NCBI GenBank assembly: GCA_937890135.1
Contig: CALBYC010000033.1
Span: forward strand, 1 to 5,650
Source of the DNA: an uncultured Parabacteroides sp.
Lineage (GTDB): Bacteria > Bacteroidota > Bacteroidia > Bacteroidales > Tannerellaceae
Reading direction: 5' to 3'
DNA length: 5,650 nucleotides
Shown: piece by piece, positions 1 to 5,650 of the stretch
Position numbering within the stretch: position 1 is the first letter of the stretch
Layout of the letters: every line of letters starts with the position of its first letter
The notes under the pieces: generated by a model
Database searches by the model: none
Told to the model about the DNA's origin: nothing
What the model saw: the letters and a program-made list of their open reading frames with translations, nothing else
Program-made: the position numbers and the translations under genes

Positions 1-606
1 AATGGAACTGGAATCAATGTCAATACATCTACGAAGACGTTCAGTGATGATTGGCATATCCCTTCTTTGCTGTATGCTGGCCGTATCAGTTATATGCCTA
101 AGGGAATCATGCCTTCTACGCAAGGGAATCCGAATCGTTTGCATGAAGACAAAATAATGGTGGCTTTGTCGGGTTCGTTGAATGTGGAAAGTGAAAATGA
201 AAGCACGAACGATAGCCGTTTGGGCATTGAATTCGCAATGCTGAAAAACAAACTCTATTTGGCTGCCGAAGCTTATTGGATGAATGTAGGGTTTACGAAA
301 CGTCAGAAGATTGACGAGCATTATAATTATATTGGTGGTTATATACAAGGTGGTTATTTCGTTGCCCCGAGGATTCAAGCGGCTTTGCGCTATGATTTGT
401 TCAACCGTAACGGAGCTGACAAGGACGGATTTTTGAATATGCCCGCTGTCGGAGTCAACTATTTTTTCAAAGGCTGCAATTTGAAATTGCAGGCGATGTA
501 TCAGTATGTTGCCCGTACCGGCCATGATACCCAGTTGGACAGGGATAATGATAATCTGGGACTTGCCACGCATTCTGCCACGGTACAACTTCAGTATACA
601 TTCTAA
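1..606 (+). CDS. Phosphate-selective porin O/P family protein, C-terminal part (5' end outside window)
   Basis: The frame is open from base 1 and gives 201 residues before the TAA at 604-606, so this is the C-terminal half of a longer gene. An in-frame TTG at 67 is not a credible start because porin-like sequence runs through it. The protein shows alternating beta-strand patterns typical of a 16-stranded outer-membrane barrel: an 'RISYMPKG' strand, a 'GGYIQGGYFV' strand followed by 'ALRYD', then 'GVNYFFKG' and 'LKLQAMYQY'. It ends in 'LQYTF', a terminal phenylalanine as recognised by the BAM assembly machinery. These motifs and their order match the end of OprO/OprP-type porins, which pass phosphate, pyrophosphate or other small anions; the substrate here cannot be read from sequence. 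It is followed after 22 bp by a heme lipoprotein gene, suggesting co-transcription. Family assignment is firm, substrate is unknown. Confidence 0.85.
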   Translation, partial: NGTGINVNTSTKTFSDDWHIPSLLYAGRISYMPKGIMPSTQGNPNRLHEDKIMVALSGSLNVESENESTNDSRLGIEFAMLKNKLYLAAEAYWMNVGFTKRQKIDEHYNYIGGYIQGGYFVAPRIQAALRYDLFNRNGADKDGFLNMPAVGVNYFFKGCNLKLQAMYQYVARTGHDTQLDRDNDNLGLATHSATVQLQYTF

Positions 607-610
607 AATT

Positions 611-617
611 AGAAGGA
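611..617 (+). promoter_or_regulatory. Possible ribosome binding site for the heme lipoprotein
   Basis: The purine run AGAAGGA lies 11 nt before the ATG at 629. It is the only clear Shine-Dalgarno-like sequence in the window; the other genes have only A-rich leaders, as is common in Bacteroidetes. It supports 629 as the start. Confidence 0.4.
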
Positions 618-628
618 ATTAAGTTCTT

Positions 629-1351
629 ATGAGGAAATATATATGCTTTTTATTATTGATTTCCGCTATCTTTGTTTCTTGTGATGATGGTCGAATATAC
701 GAAAAGGAAATCATTATCCCGCAAGAAGGATTAACCGTAAAATTGAATGCGCAATTGGCCGGTGCTGGCACGTGGAGCGACCGTTACAGCTTGGTGTTGG
801 CAGGTTTTACGAATGGGAATGAGTATGCGACTATTTCTAAGGTCATTACATCCAATATTGCTCCGGATGGGACTGTTGAAGTGTCCATGTCTGGAATAAA
901 AGATAACGTGGATGAAGTGGAATTGTGTGTTATCAACCGATTACGCAAAAAGGTTGTCACGTTCAAGCAAATTCTAAAGGATGATTTTCCTGCCAATTCG
1001 GATACGATATTCATGGATGCCGGAAAAGTTGATATTGGGATGTTTGAAGCTATTCAGGCGAATGTGTTCAACGCTTCTTGTGTCGGTTGTCACGGGGGAA
1101 ACGGAAACGCGGTCAAGGGCCTTTTCTTGACAGAAGGGAAAAGCTATGAAGATTTGGTTGGGAAAGCGTCCAAAGTCGATCCGGATATGCTTTTGGTAAA
1201 CCCAGGCAATGCGCAGGAAAGTTTTTTACCGTTGATATTGGAAGAAGATGGACATATATCTCATAGCCATATGGACATTTTGGATGCCAAGAAAAAATCG
1301 ACTTTGGTGACTCTCATTAAGGACTGGATTAATAACGGGGCTCAAAAGTAG
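629..1351 (+). CDS. Outer-envelope lipoprotein with C-terminal mono-heme cytochrome c-like domain
   Basis: The 240-residue product starts with a lipoprotein signal: a short basic N-terminus (MRKY), a hydrophobic stretch, and lipobox FVSC with the lipidated cysteine at residue 18, followed by two aspartates. Residues about 25-140 look like one or two beta-sandwich domains of no recognised function. The C-terminal ~95 residues carry CVGCH at 151-155, the covalent heme c motif CxxCH, then 'GLFLTEG', a 'VNPGNAQESFL' stretch and a closing 'LIKDWINNGA'. That order matches the small cytochrome c-like domains known from planctomycete and Bacteroidetes surface proteins. Met215, in a histidine-rich patch (His209, 212, 214), is the best candidate for the second axial heme ligand. 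Heme attachment would need a periplasmic cytochrome c maturation system. The gene lies between a porin and a Rid-family gene with gaps of 22 and 24 bp, probably in one operon. The role is likely electron transfer or heme/gas sensing at the outer membrane; that is inference. Confidence 0.85.
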   Translation: MRKYICFLLLISAIFVSCDDGRIYEKEIIIPQEGLTVKLNAQLAGAGTWSDRYSLVLAGFTNGNEYATISKVITSNIAPDGTVEVSMSGIKDNVDEVELCVINRLRKKVVTFKQILKDDFPANSDTIFMDAGKVDIGMFEAIQANVFNASCVGCHGGNGNAVKGLFLTEGKSYEDLVGKASKVDPDMLLVNPGNAQESFLPLILEEDGHISHSHMDILDAKKKSTLVTLIKDWINNGAQK

Positions 1352-1375
1352 CAGATATAAAAAGAACAAATACAA

Positions 1376-2557
1376 ATGGCAATAACGACAAGACATAATA
1401 GAATGGATTATAGAAAGGTAAGATTCGAAGATAAAGCTGTGGAAGTGCAAATAGCTTCCTTTACTGGCAAAGGAGGAACGACCGAATATCAGGTTTTATT
1501 CTCGGTGACTGACACTTCCCTTCCTTTTGTTAATCAGTTACAGGATATCCAGCGTGCGTATGTGGATGTCGTCGAGAAAGAATTAGCGGGCGATGCCGTT
1601 GCTGTGTTCAGGCGTTATTTCTTGAGCGATGCCAGCAACCAAGCCGATATGGTCATGGACTGGGAGTGTGACAAAACGTTCTGTGCTTTGTCATTGGTCC
1701 AGCAGCCCCCTTTGAATGGTACGAAGCTGGCCATGTGGACTTGGTTCCAAACGGACATGAAGACTGAGGTGCTGCCGAACGGCTTGTTCGCAGCCAGCCA
1801 CAATGGATATACGCAATATTGGTGTGGCGGCGCTTATAACCGAGCATCTAATTCTGAATACCAAACACGCCTGTTGTTGAATGATTATGTTATGCAACTG
1901 CTGGAGCAAGGATGTAAACTGGCGGATGATTGTGTCCGTACATGGTTTTTTGTCCAAAATATAGATGTCAACTATGCAGGAGTTGTGAAAGCTCGTAAAG
2001 AGGTCTTTGTGACGCAGAATTTGACAGAAAAGACACATTACATTTCGAGTACCGGCATCGAAGGACGGAATGCAGACCCTTTGGTTTATGTGACAATGGA
2101 CACGTATGCTGTCAAAGGATTGAAGCCTGACCAATTGCAGTTCCTTTATGCGCCGACACATCTGAACCCCACCTACGAATATGGAGTAACATTCGAGCGT
2201 GGCACGGCTGTACATTATGGTGACCGGAAAGATATTTTCATTTCAGGAACAGCCAGCATCGACAATAAAGGGAATGTATTATACCCGGGGGATATCCTCA
2301 AACAAGCGGCACGCATGATGGAGAACATAGCCGCACTATTGGCAGAGGCTGGAGCTGCCATTCGGGATATTATGCAAGCGATTGTTTATTTGCGTGACCC
2401 CGCAGACTATCAGGTAGTGAAAGATTTCTTCTATAATAATTATCCAGACTTGCCGCATGTCATTGTGCGTGCCTCAGTCTGCCGACCCAGTTGGCTGATT
2501 GAAATGGAATGTATCGCTGCCGTAGAGTCCTTTGAAACAGAGTATGATGCTTTGTGA
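1376..2557 (+). CDS. Multi-domain Rid (YjgF/UK114) superfamily protein, chorismatase-like (FkbO/Hyg5/XanB2 type)
   Basis: This 393-residue protein has no signal peptide, so it is cytoplasmic. Residues ~275-385 form a recognisable Rid fold: 'FISGTAS' at 288-294, GD at 305-306, Gln310, 'ENIAALL' at 316-322, 'YLRD' at 338-341, Arg365, and a final CRPSWLIEME at 369-378 whose two glutamates match the VEIE strand of RidA. Classic RidA enzymes (2-iminobutanoate/enamine deaminases) have only ~130 residues. Here a middle region contains 'RTWFFVQNI' (188-196), 'ARKEVF' (206-211) and 'STGIEGR' (225-231), and the N-terminal third looks like a further diverged Rid-type unit. The R.W, ARxxxF, STGIxG, GTAS and CRxxxLxExE signatures recall chorismatases, which hydrolyse chorismate to hydroxybenzoates or a dihydroxy-cyclohexadiene acid. 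I recall these from memory and could not align them. Met10 (base 1403) is an alternative start. Rid superfamily is firm; chorismatase activity is tentative, and an imine deaminase-like role remains possible. Confidence 0.75.
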   Translation: MAITTRHNRMDYRKVRFEDKAVEVQIASFTGKGGTTEYQVLFSVTDTSLPFVNQLQDIQRAYVDVVEKELAGDAVAVFRRYFLSDASNQADMVMDWECDKTFCALSLVQQPPLNGTKLAMWTWFQTDMKTEVLPNGLFAASHNGYTQYWCGGAYNRASNSEYQTRLLLNDYVMQLLEQGCKLADDCVRTWFFVQNIDVNYAGVVKARKEVFVTQNLTEKTHYISSTGIEGRNADPLVYVTMDTYAVKGLKPDQLQFLYAPTHLNPTYEYGVTFERGTAVHYGDRKDIFISGTASIDNKGNVLYPGDILKQAARMMENIAALLAEAGAAIRDIMQAIVYLRDPADYQVVKDFFYNNYPDLPHVIVRASVCRPSWLIEMECIAAVESFETEYDAL

Positions 2558-2600
2558 AATATCATATACTTTACCGACAACCCCGAATTAATTGTTGATT

Positions 2601-3356
2601 ATGGAACAAAAAGATGTATCTTTGAGCGGAAAACGATTTCCGATACAATTAGACATAGCTATGTATAAAAAAGGTCTATACAAAGAAACCGATAAAATGA
2701 GTGATCTGATTTGCGGGAACTATCCTATGGTGCTCGTTACCAGTCGCTTTGGAATAAAGTTAGGATTCGGGGAAAAAAACATAGGTGAAGTATGCCGGCA
2801 AAATGGAGTAGATGCTTTTACGTTTCTTACGGTTGTCAATTTCTTGACAGAAGAGATACAATCCGCAACTGAAATGATATGTGAGCGCATTTCCGTTGAT
2901 ACATTGATGCGTTATTTGCATAATGCCCATAATTATTTCTTGGATTTCAGGTTGCCTCATATCCGCGAGAAGCTGAATGAAGCCACTTCGACTTGCCAGC
3001 CCGAAGTGGCCGTGGCCATTCATGATTTTTTCGAACAATATGTGCAGGAAATACATAAACACATGACTTATGAAGAAAGGACGGTTTTCCCGTATGTCCG
3101 TAATCTGTTGGACGGAAAGGTTATGAAGAATTATCAAATTTCCATTTTTAAAAAGAGACATGAGCAAATCGATAAGAAATTGTCCGATCTGAAAAATATA
3201 TTGATAAAGTATTATCCTGGCTCTGGCAGTTATATGTTGAATAGTGTTTTGTTTGATTTGTTTACGACTGAAGAGGACTTGATATCTCATACCCGGGTGG
3301 AAAATGAATTGTTCACCCCCGTGATTTTATCTTATGAAAAAAGGCTTTTAATGTAA
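2601..3356 (+). CDS. Hemerythrin-like di-iron protein of RIC (YtfE/ScdA) architecture
   Basis: The start is set at the ATG at 2601; in-frame TTG codons just upstream at 2592 and 2595 are less likely. The 251-residue protein is soluble. Residues ~35-80 resemble the N-terminal ScdA/RIC domain ('NYPMVLVTSRFGI' then 'IGEVCRQNGVD'), but the usual cysteine pair is replaced by 'KLGFGE' (53-58). The C-terminal four-helix hemerythrin domain keeps a complete ligand set: His107/His110 in HNAH, His154 and Glu158 (HMTYE), His187 (RHE), and His230 with Glu234 (HTRVE). The family repairs iron-sulfur clusters or iron centres after nitric oxide or oxidative damage, or binds O2/NO. Here a sensing role is attractive because a LuxR-type regulator begins only 7 bp downstream. 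The gene follows the Rid-like gene after 43 bp, where I see no convincing promoter or terminator. Di-iron binding is well supported; repair versus sensing is open. Confidence 0.88.
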   Translation: MEQKDVSLSGKRFPIQLDIAMYKKGLYKETDKMSDLICGNYPMVLVTSRFGIKLGFGEKNIGEVCRQNGVDAFTFLTVVNFLTEEIQSATEMICERISVDTLMRYLHNAHNYFLDFRLPHIREKLNEATSTCQPEVAVAIHDFFEQYVQEIHKHMTYEERTVFPYVRNLLDGKVMKNYQISIFKKRHEQIDKKLSDLKNILIKYYPGSGSYMLNSVLFDLFTTEEDLISHTRVENELFTPVILSYEKRLLM

Positions 3357-3363
3357 TAGAAAA

Positions 3364-3975
3364 ATGAACAGTGGGTTAAGAATAGCGATTATCGAACCCT
3401 CATATATGATTCGAAACGGACTGGAGCTAACGCTGCGTAAGCAGTCCGGCCTGCCAATTTCTGTGGTGATAATAGACAACCCCGAGACGTGGGAAGAAGC
3501 TATCAGAATTCATAATCCGGATATATTGATAGTGAACCCGCAAGCTTTGATTAATTTCCCCGTTTCTCATTTGCGCAAAGAAGGCTTTTGCCCGAAACTG
3601 AAAATCTGGGCTTTGTGCTCTGCGTTTCTCCCTGAAGAGCAACTATTGTTATTTGATGGCCAACTGAGCATTTATGATAGTTTGGATGTCATTAAGGAAA
3701 AATTCAAACATGTTTTGGAGGTAGAGGGGGATTCTGCCGAAGAGGAAAACAATGAAGAACAGCAAAGTTTGAGTGCAAGAGAAAAGGAAATAGTAATATG
3801 TGTCGTAAAAGGTATGACAAACAGGGAAATAGCAGACCGCTTGTTTCTTTCCACGCATACGGTCATTACCCATCGGCGTAACATAGCACGGAAGTTACAG
3901 ATTCATAGCCCGAGTGGTTTGACCATTTACGCTATAGTCAATAAATTGGTTGAACTGGGCGACATCAAACAATGA
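3364..3975 (+). CDS. LuxR-type DNA-binding regulator with degenerate receiver domain
   Basis: The 203-residue protein has a receiver-like N-terminus (residues ~5-118) and a LuxR/GerE helix-turn-helix at ~136-198: LSAREKEI, 'GMTNREIADRLFLS', then recognition helix 'THTVITHRRNIARKL'. The receiver keeps the fold pattern: a first strand 'RIAIIE' and a third strand 'PDILIVNP'. It lacks the chemistry: the acidic pair after strand 1 is Glu11-Pro12, and the phospho-acceptor position is Asn58 instead of Asp. It should therefore not be phosphorylated in the normal way and may respond to a ligand, a partner protein, or only its abundance. A Glu/Asn-rich acidic linker (~120-134) joins the domains. The gene starts 7 bp after the hemerythrin-like gene, so the two are almost certainly co-translated. 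No histidine kinase is present. Its likely targets are this cluster and the downstream porin; that is inference. Confidence 0.88.
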   Translation: MNSGLRIAIIEPSYMIRNGLELTLRKQSGLPISVVIIDNPETWEEAIRIHNPDILIVNPQALINFPVSHLRKEGFCPKLKIWALCSAFLPEEQLLLFDGQLSIYDSLDVIKEKFKHVLEVEGDSAEEENNEEQQSLSAREKEIVICVVKGMTNREIADRLFLSTHTVITHRRNIARKLQIHSPSGLTIYAIVNKLVELGDIKQ

Positions 3976-4001
3976 CAGGGAAAATGTAACAGAATTGTCA
4001 T
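3972..4001 (+). repeat. Inverted repeat ATGACA-N18-TGTCAT, possible operator or weak terminator
   Basis: Perfect 6-base arms at 3972-3977 and 3996-4001 flank an 18-base AT-rich spacer. The left arm overlaps the stop codon of the regulator gene. The dyad sits just upstream of the promoter-like sequence of the second porin, where an activator or repressor could bind. A T6 run at 4005-4010 follows the right arm, so a weak intrinsic terminator is the alternative reading, although the stem is short and the loop long. Confidence 0.3.
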
Positions 4002-4007
4002 GTGTTT

Positions 4008-4041
4008 TTTGGCGGGAAAGAGTACAAACTTTTTACCTTTA
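4008..4041 (+). promoter_or_regulatory. Possible Bacteroidetes-type promoter of the second porin
   Basis: TTTG at 4008-4011 could be the -33 element and TACCTTTA at 4034-4041 the -7 element (consensus TAnnTTTG, one mismatch). The spacer is 22 bp, slightly long. It would place transcription start a few bases before the porin ATG at 4058, giving a very short leader. It gives gene 6 independent expression after the 82-bp gap. Confidence 0.35.
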
Positions 4042-4057
4042 TACCCAAAAACTTTTT

Positions 4058-5326
4058 ATGGTTATAAGAAACATTTTGCTGCTCTTTCTTTTTCTGTTTT
4101 TTCCATTTATGGGAGTTGCACAGAATAAGGCCGTTGATTGGAAAGCCCAAGTCGATTCCCTCTTGTCTCCGGAATCTTACCCTGAAGAGATGTTGTTGAA
4201 GCTGCAAAATCTACCGAATATCGAAGTCGGGAAGGGTATTTCTTTTGAACCGAAGAACCGCCTTTACCGGATGACGATGCGATTCCGGATGCAGAACCTT
4301 CTTGCCTTTGACTTGGACGATGATTTCAAGCAAACGAGCACCCAGGCGCGGGTAAAGCGTCTCCGCTTGCGTTTCGATGGGTATATTTTCTCTACTAAAT
4401 TATTATATTCAATTCAATTAGGATTTACTCCTTATGATGCGAAAGATTTGCCTAATGGCAACACAAACATTGTACGAGATGCAATGATTTACTACATGCC
4501 GACGGATAATTTCAGTTTGGGTTTCGGCCAAACCAAAATCAAGGCGAACCGGGCGCGGGTGAACTCTTCCAGTGCTTTGCAATTCGTAGATAGGAGCATT
4601 GTCAATTCGGAATTTAACATCGACAGGGATTTTGGTATCTTCGCGGAATATTATAAGCCTGTTTATAAAAGTTTTAATTTGGCTATTAAAGGTTCTGTTA
4701 CCTTAGGAGAAGGACGTAATTGGGCGCAAAGTGAAAAAGGTGGTTTCGCTTATACTGGCAGAGTGGAACTCTACCCTTTGGGGCGTTTCAAGTCTTTAGG
4801 CGACATAACCGAAGGTGATTTTGAAAGGGAAGACCGGGTAAAGGTGTTGTTGGCGGGTGCTTATTCGTTCAACCATCATACGACACGTCTTCAAGGACAG
4901 AACGGAGCTTACATCCCGGACGGAGAAATGCGTAATTTAAATAGTTATTTTGTGGACTTTATTTTGAAATACCGGGGTTTCGCTTTTTATACTGATTTCA
5001 TGGGGCGTAAGACAGACCATCCTTTGTTTGCCAATCATCCGGGAACTTGCATTTATAACGGGAATGGAGTAAATGTACAGACAAGCTATCTTTTCCCGAA
5101 GAATTGGGAAGTGGCGATACGTAATTCTACGCTTTTGCCAGAGAAACAAGTTCGGGAAATAATAGGTTACAAGACATATAACCAAACAACCATTGCCATC
5201 ACACGCTACCTGATCGGACATAGTCTGAAAGTACAGGCAGACGCCTCGTACAATTACAAAAAGGAAACATTTGACCCATCATACAACCGTTGGCAGTTCC
5301 GCTTCCAAGTGGAGTTGGGACTTTAG
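4058..5326 (+). CDS. Phosphate-selective porin O/P family protein, complete
   Basis: The start is placed at ATG 4058 because it opens a textbook signal peptide: VIRN, then a Leu/Phe-rich core, with likely cleavage after GVA near residue 21. An upstream in-frame TTG at 3950 would add 36 residues overlapping the regulator gene and bury the signal, so it is rejected. The 422-residue precursor has O/P porin hallmarks in order: an amphipathic first strand ('RLYRMTMRFRMQNLL'), 'RVKRLRLRFDGYIF', 'VRDAMIYYMP' near residue 140, 'LGFGQTKIKANRAR', then 'FVDRSIVN' and 'IDRDFGIFAEYY' near 175-195. Later strands include 'VELYPLGRF', the equivalent of 'ISYMPKG' in gene 1. It ends in 'QFRFQVELGL', without the terminal aromatic residue seen in gene 1. 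The role is outer-membrane diffusion of small anions; the substrate cannot be named. It is a distant paralogue of gene 1, likely controlled by the LuxR-type regulator just upstream. Confidence 0.9.
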   Translation: MVIRNILLLFLFLFFPFMGVAQNKAVDWKAQVDSLLSPESYPEEMLLKLQNLPNIEVGKGISFEPKNRLYRMTMRFRMQNLLAFDLDDDFKQTSTQARVKRLRLRFDGYIFSTKLLYSIQLGFTPYDAKDLPNGNTNIVRDAMIYYMPTDNFSLGFGQTKIKANRARVNSSSALQFVDRSIVNSEFNIDRDFGIFAEYYKPVYKSFNLAIKGSVTLGEGRNWAQSEKGGFAYTGRVELYPLGRFKSLGDITEGDFEREDRVKVLLAGAYSFNHHTTRLQGQNGAYIPDGEMRNLNSYFVDFILKYRGFAFYTDFMGRKTDHPLFANHPGTCIYNGNGVNVQTSYLFPKNWEVAIRNSTLLPEKQVREIIGYKTYNQTTIAITRYLIGHSLKVQADASYNYKKETFDPSYNRWQFRFQVELGL

Positions 5327-5365
5327 TCATTCGCCCGAAAACGATTATGCGATTTGCCTGAATCT

Positions 5366-5650
5366 TTATGTTAAGGCAGAAGCGATAAACATGTAGATAA
5401 GCATGCCTATGATATCATTGGATATGGTAATAAACGGCCCGGTGGCTAACGCCGGGTCAATTTTCATTTTGTCCAACAACAAAGGAACGACTGTCCCGAA
5501 TATGCTGGCAAACATGACCACAGCGAAAAGACTTAATGATACGGATATAGTGATGGCCTTGTCGCCCAGCATCAGGAAATTGTAGATGAATACGACCAGG
5601 CTGATGATGCTGGCATTGATGATAGACACAATTCCTTCTTTCATTATCTG
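5366..5650 (-). CDS. mgtE: Magnesium transporter MgtE, C-terminal end (5' part outside window)
   Basis: The minus-strand frame is open from the window edge (bases 5650-5645 encode Gln-Ile before the first ATG at 5644) to the TAA at 5366-5368, so the ATG is internal and the visible part is 94 residues. It holds three membrane helices: one around 'IISLVVFIYNFLM', one from 'SVSLSLFAVVMFA' to 'GTVVPLLL', and a last one near 'IIGMLIYMFIASAL'. The stretch 'KMKIDPALATGPFITIS' followed by Asn-Asp is the MgtE signature before and within the last helix. The aspartate encoded at 5416-5414 corresponds to the pore aspartate that binds Mg2+ in the family. MgtE is an inner-membrane homodimeric Mg2+ channel. 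The gene is convergent with the porin, 39 bp away, and appears to be ordinary neighbouring housekeeping content. Confidence 0.92.
   Translation of the reverse strand, partial: QIMKEGIVSIINASIISLVVFIYNFLMLGDKAITISVSLSLFAVVMFASIFGTVVPLLLDKMKIDPALATGPFITISNDIIGMLIYMFIASALT

Noticed and set aside
1691..2215. Long minus-strand open frame (174 codons) inside the Rid-like gene
   Set aside because: It lies fully opposite a well-supported coding region, has no recognisable domain and shows cysteine/isoleucine-rich composition typical of an antisense shadow.
2531..2600. Possible promoter before the hemerythrin-like gene
   Set aside because: TTTG and a TActTTac-like sequence are present, but the spacings (12 or 32 bp) do not fit the Bacteroidetes promoter pattern; read-through from gene 3 is simpler.
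2760..3290. Minus-strand open frame (176 codons) opposite the hemerythrin-like gene
   Set aside because: The plus strand carries all di-iron ligands of a known family; the antisense frame has no domain and no plausible start context.
3950..4057. N-terminal extension of the second porin from a TTG codon
   Set aside because: It would overlap the regulator gene and place 36 non-porin residues before a clear signal peptide starting at ATG 4058.
5355..5378. Possible hairpin TGCCT/AGGCA between the convergent porin and mgtE genes
   Set aside because: The stem is 5 bp with a 14-base loop, overlaps the mgtE stop codon and is not followed by a T run on either strand; too weak to call a terminator.
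5403..5585. Plus-strand open frame (60 codons) opposite mgtE
   Set aside because: It is antisense to a clear MgtE membrane domain and has no features of its own.

Overview
The window reads as a piece of a Bacteroidales chromosome (Bacteroides or Parabacteroides type). This rests on several signs. There are two outer-membrane porins of the phosphate-selective porin O/P family. The lipoprotein signal has acidic residues right after the lipidated cysteine. Genes are closely packed, mostly with poor Shine-Dalgarno sites. One upstream region carries a Bacteroidetes-like TAnnTTTG promoter element. The assignment is inference from gene content; no species can be named.

Layout: six collinear plus-strand genes followed by one convergent gene. 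(1) 1-606, the C-terminal part of an O/P-type porin, cut by the window edge. (2) 629-1351, a lipoprotein ending in a mono-heme cytochrome c-like domain (CVGCH). (3) 1376-2557, a 393-residue multi-domain Rid (YjgF/UK114) superfamily protein whose middle and C-terminal motifs recall the FkbO/Hyg5/XanB2 chorismatases. (4) 2601-3356, a hemerythrin-like di-iron protein of RIC (YtfE/ScdA) architecture whose N-terminal domain has lost the usual cysteine pair. (5) 3364-3975, a LuxR-type regulator with a degenerate receiver lacking the phospho-acceptor aspartate. (6) 4058-5326, a second, complete O/P-type porin with its own probable promoter. (7) 5366-5650 on the minus strand, the C-terminal end of an MgtE magnesium transporter, unrelated to the rest and convergent with gene 6.

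Gaps between genes 1 and 5 are 22, 24, 43 and 7 bp, so genes 1-5 could be one transcript. Gene 6 follows after 82 bp containing a dyad, a T run and a promoter-like sequence. A working reading is a redox- or gas-responsive envelope module: the di-iron protein and the phosphorylation-independent regulator form a tightly coupled sensor/regulator pair, and the porins, heme lipoprotein and Rid/chorismatase-like enzyme are its effectors. The individual families are well supported; the joint function is a hypothesis. No gene-free stretch over 300 bases, RNA gene, CRISPR array, insertion sequence or frameshift was seen.
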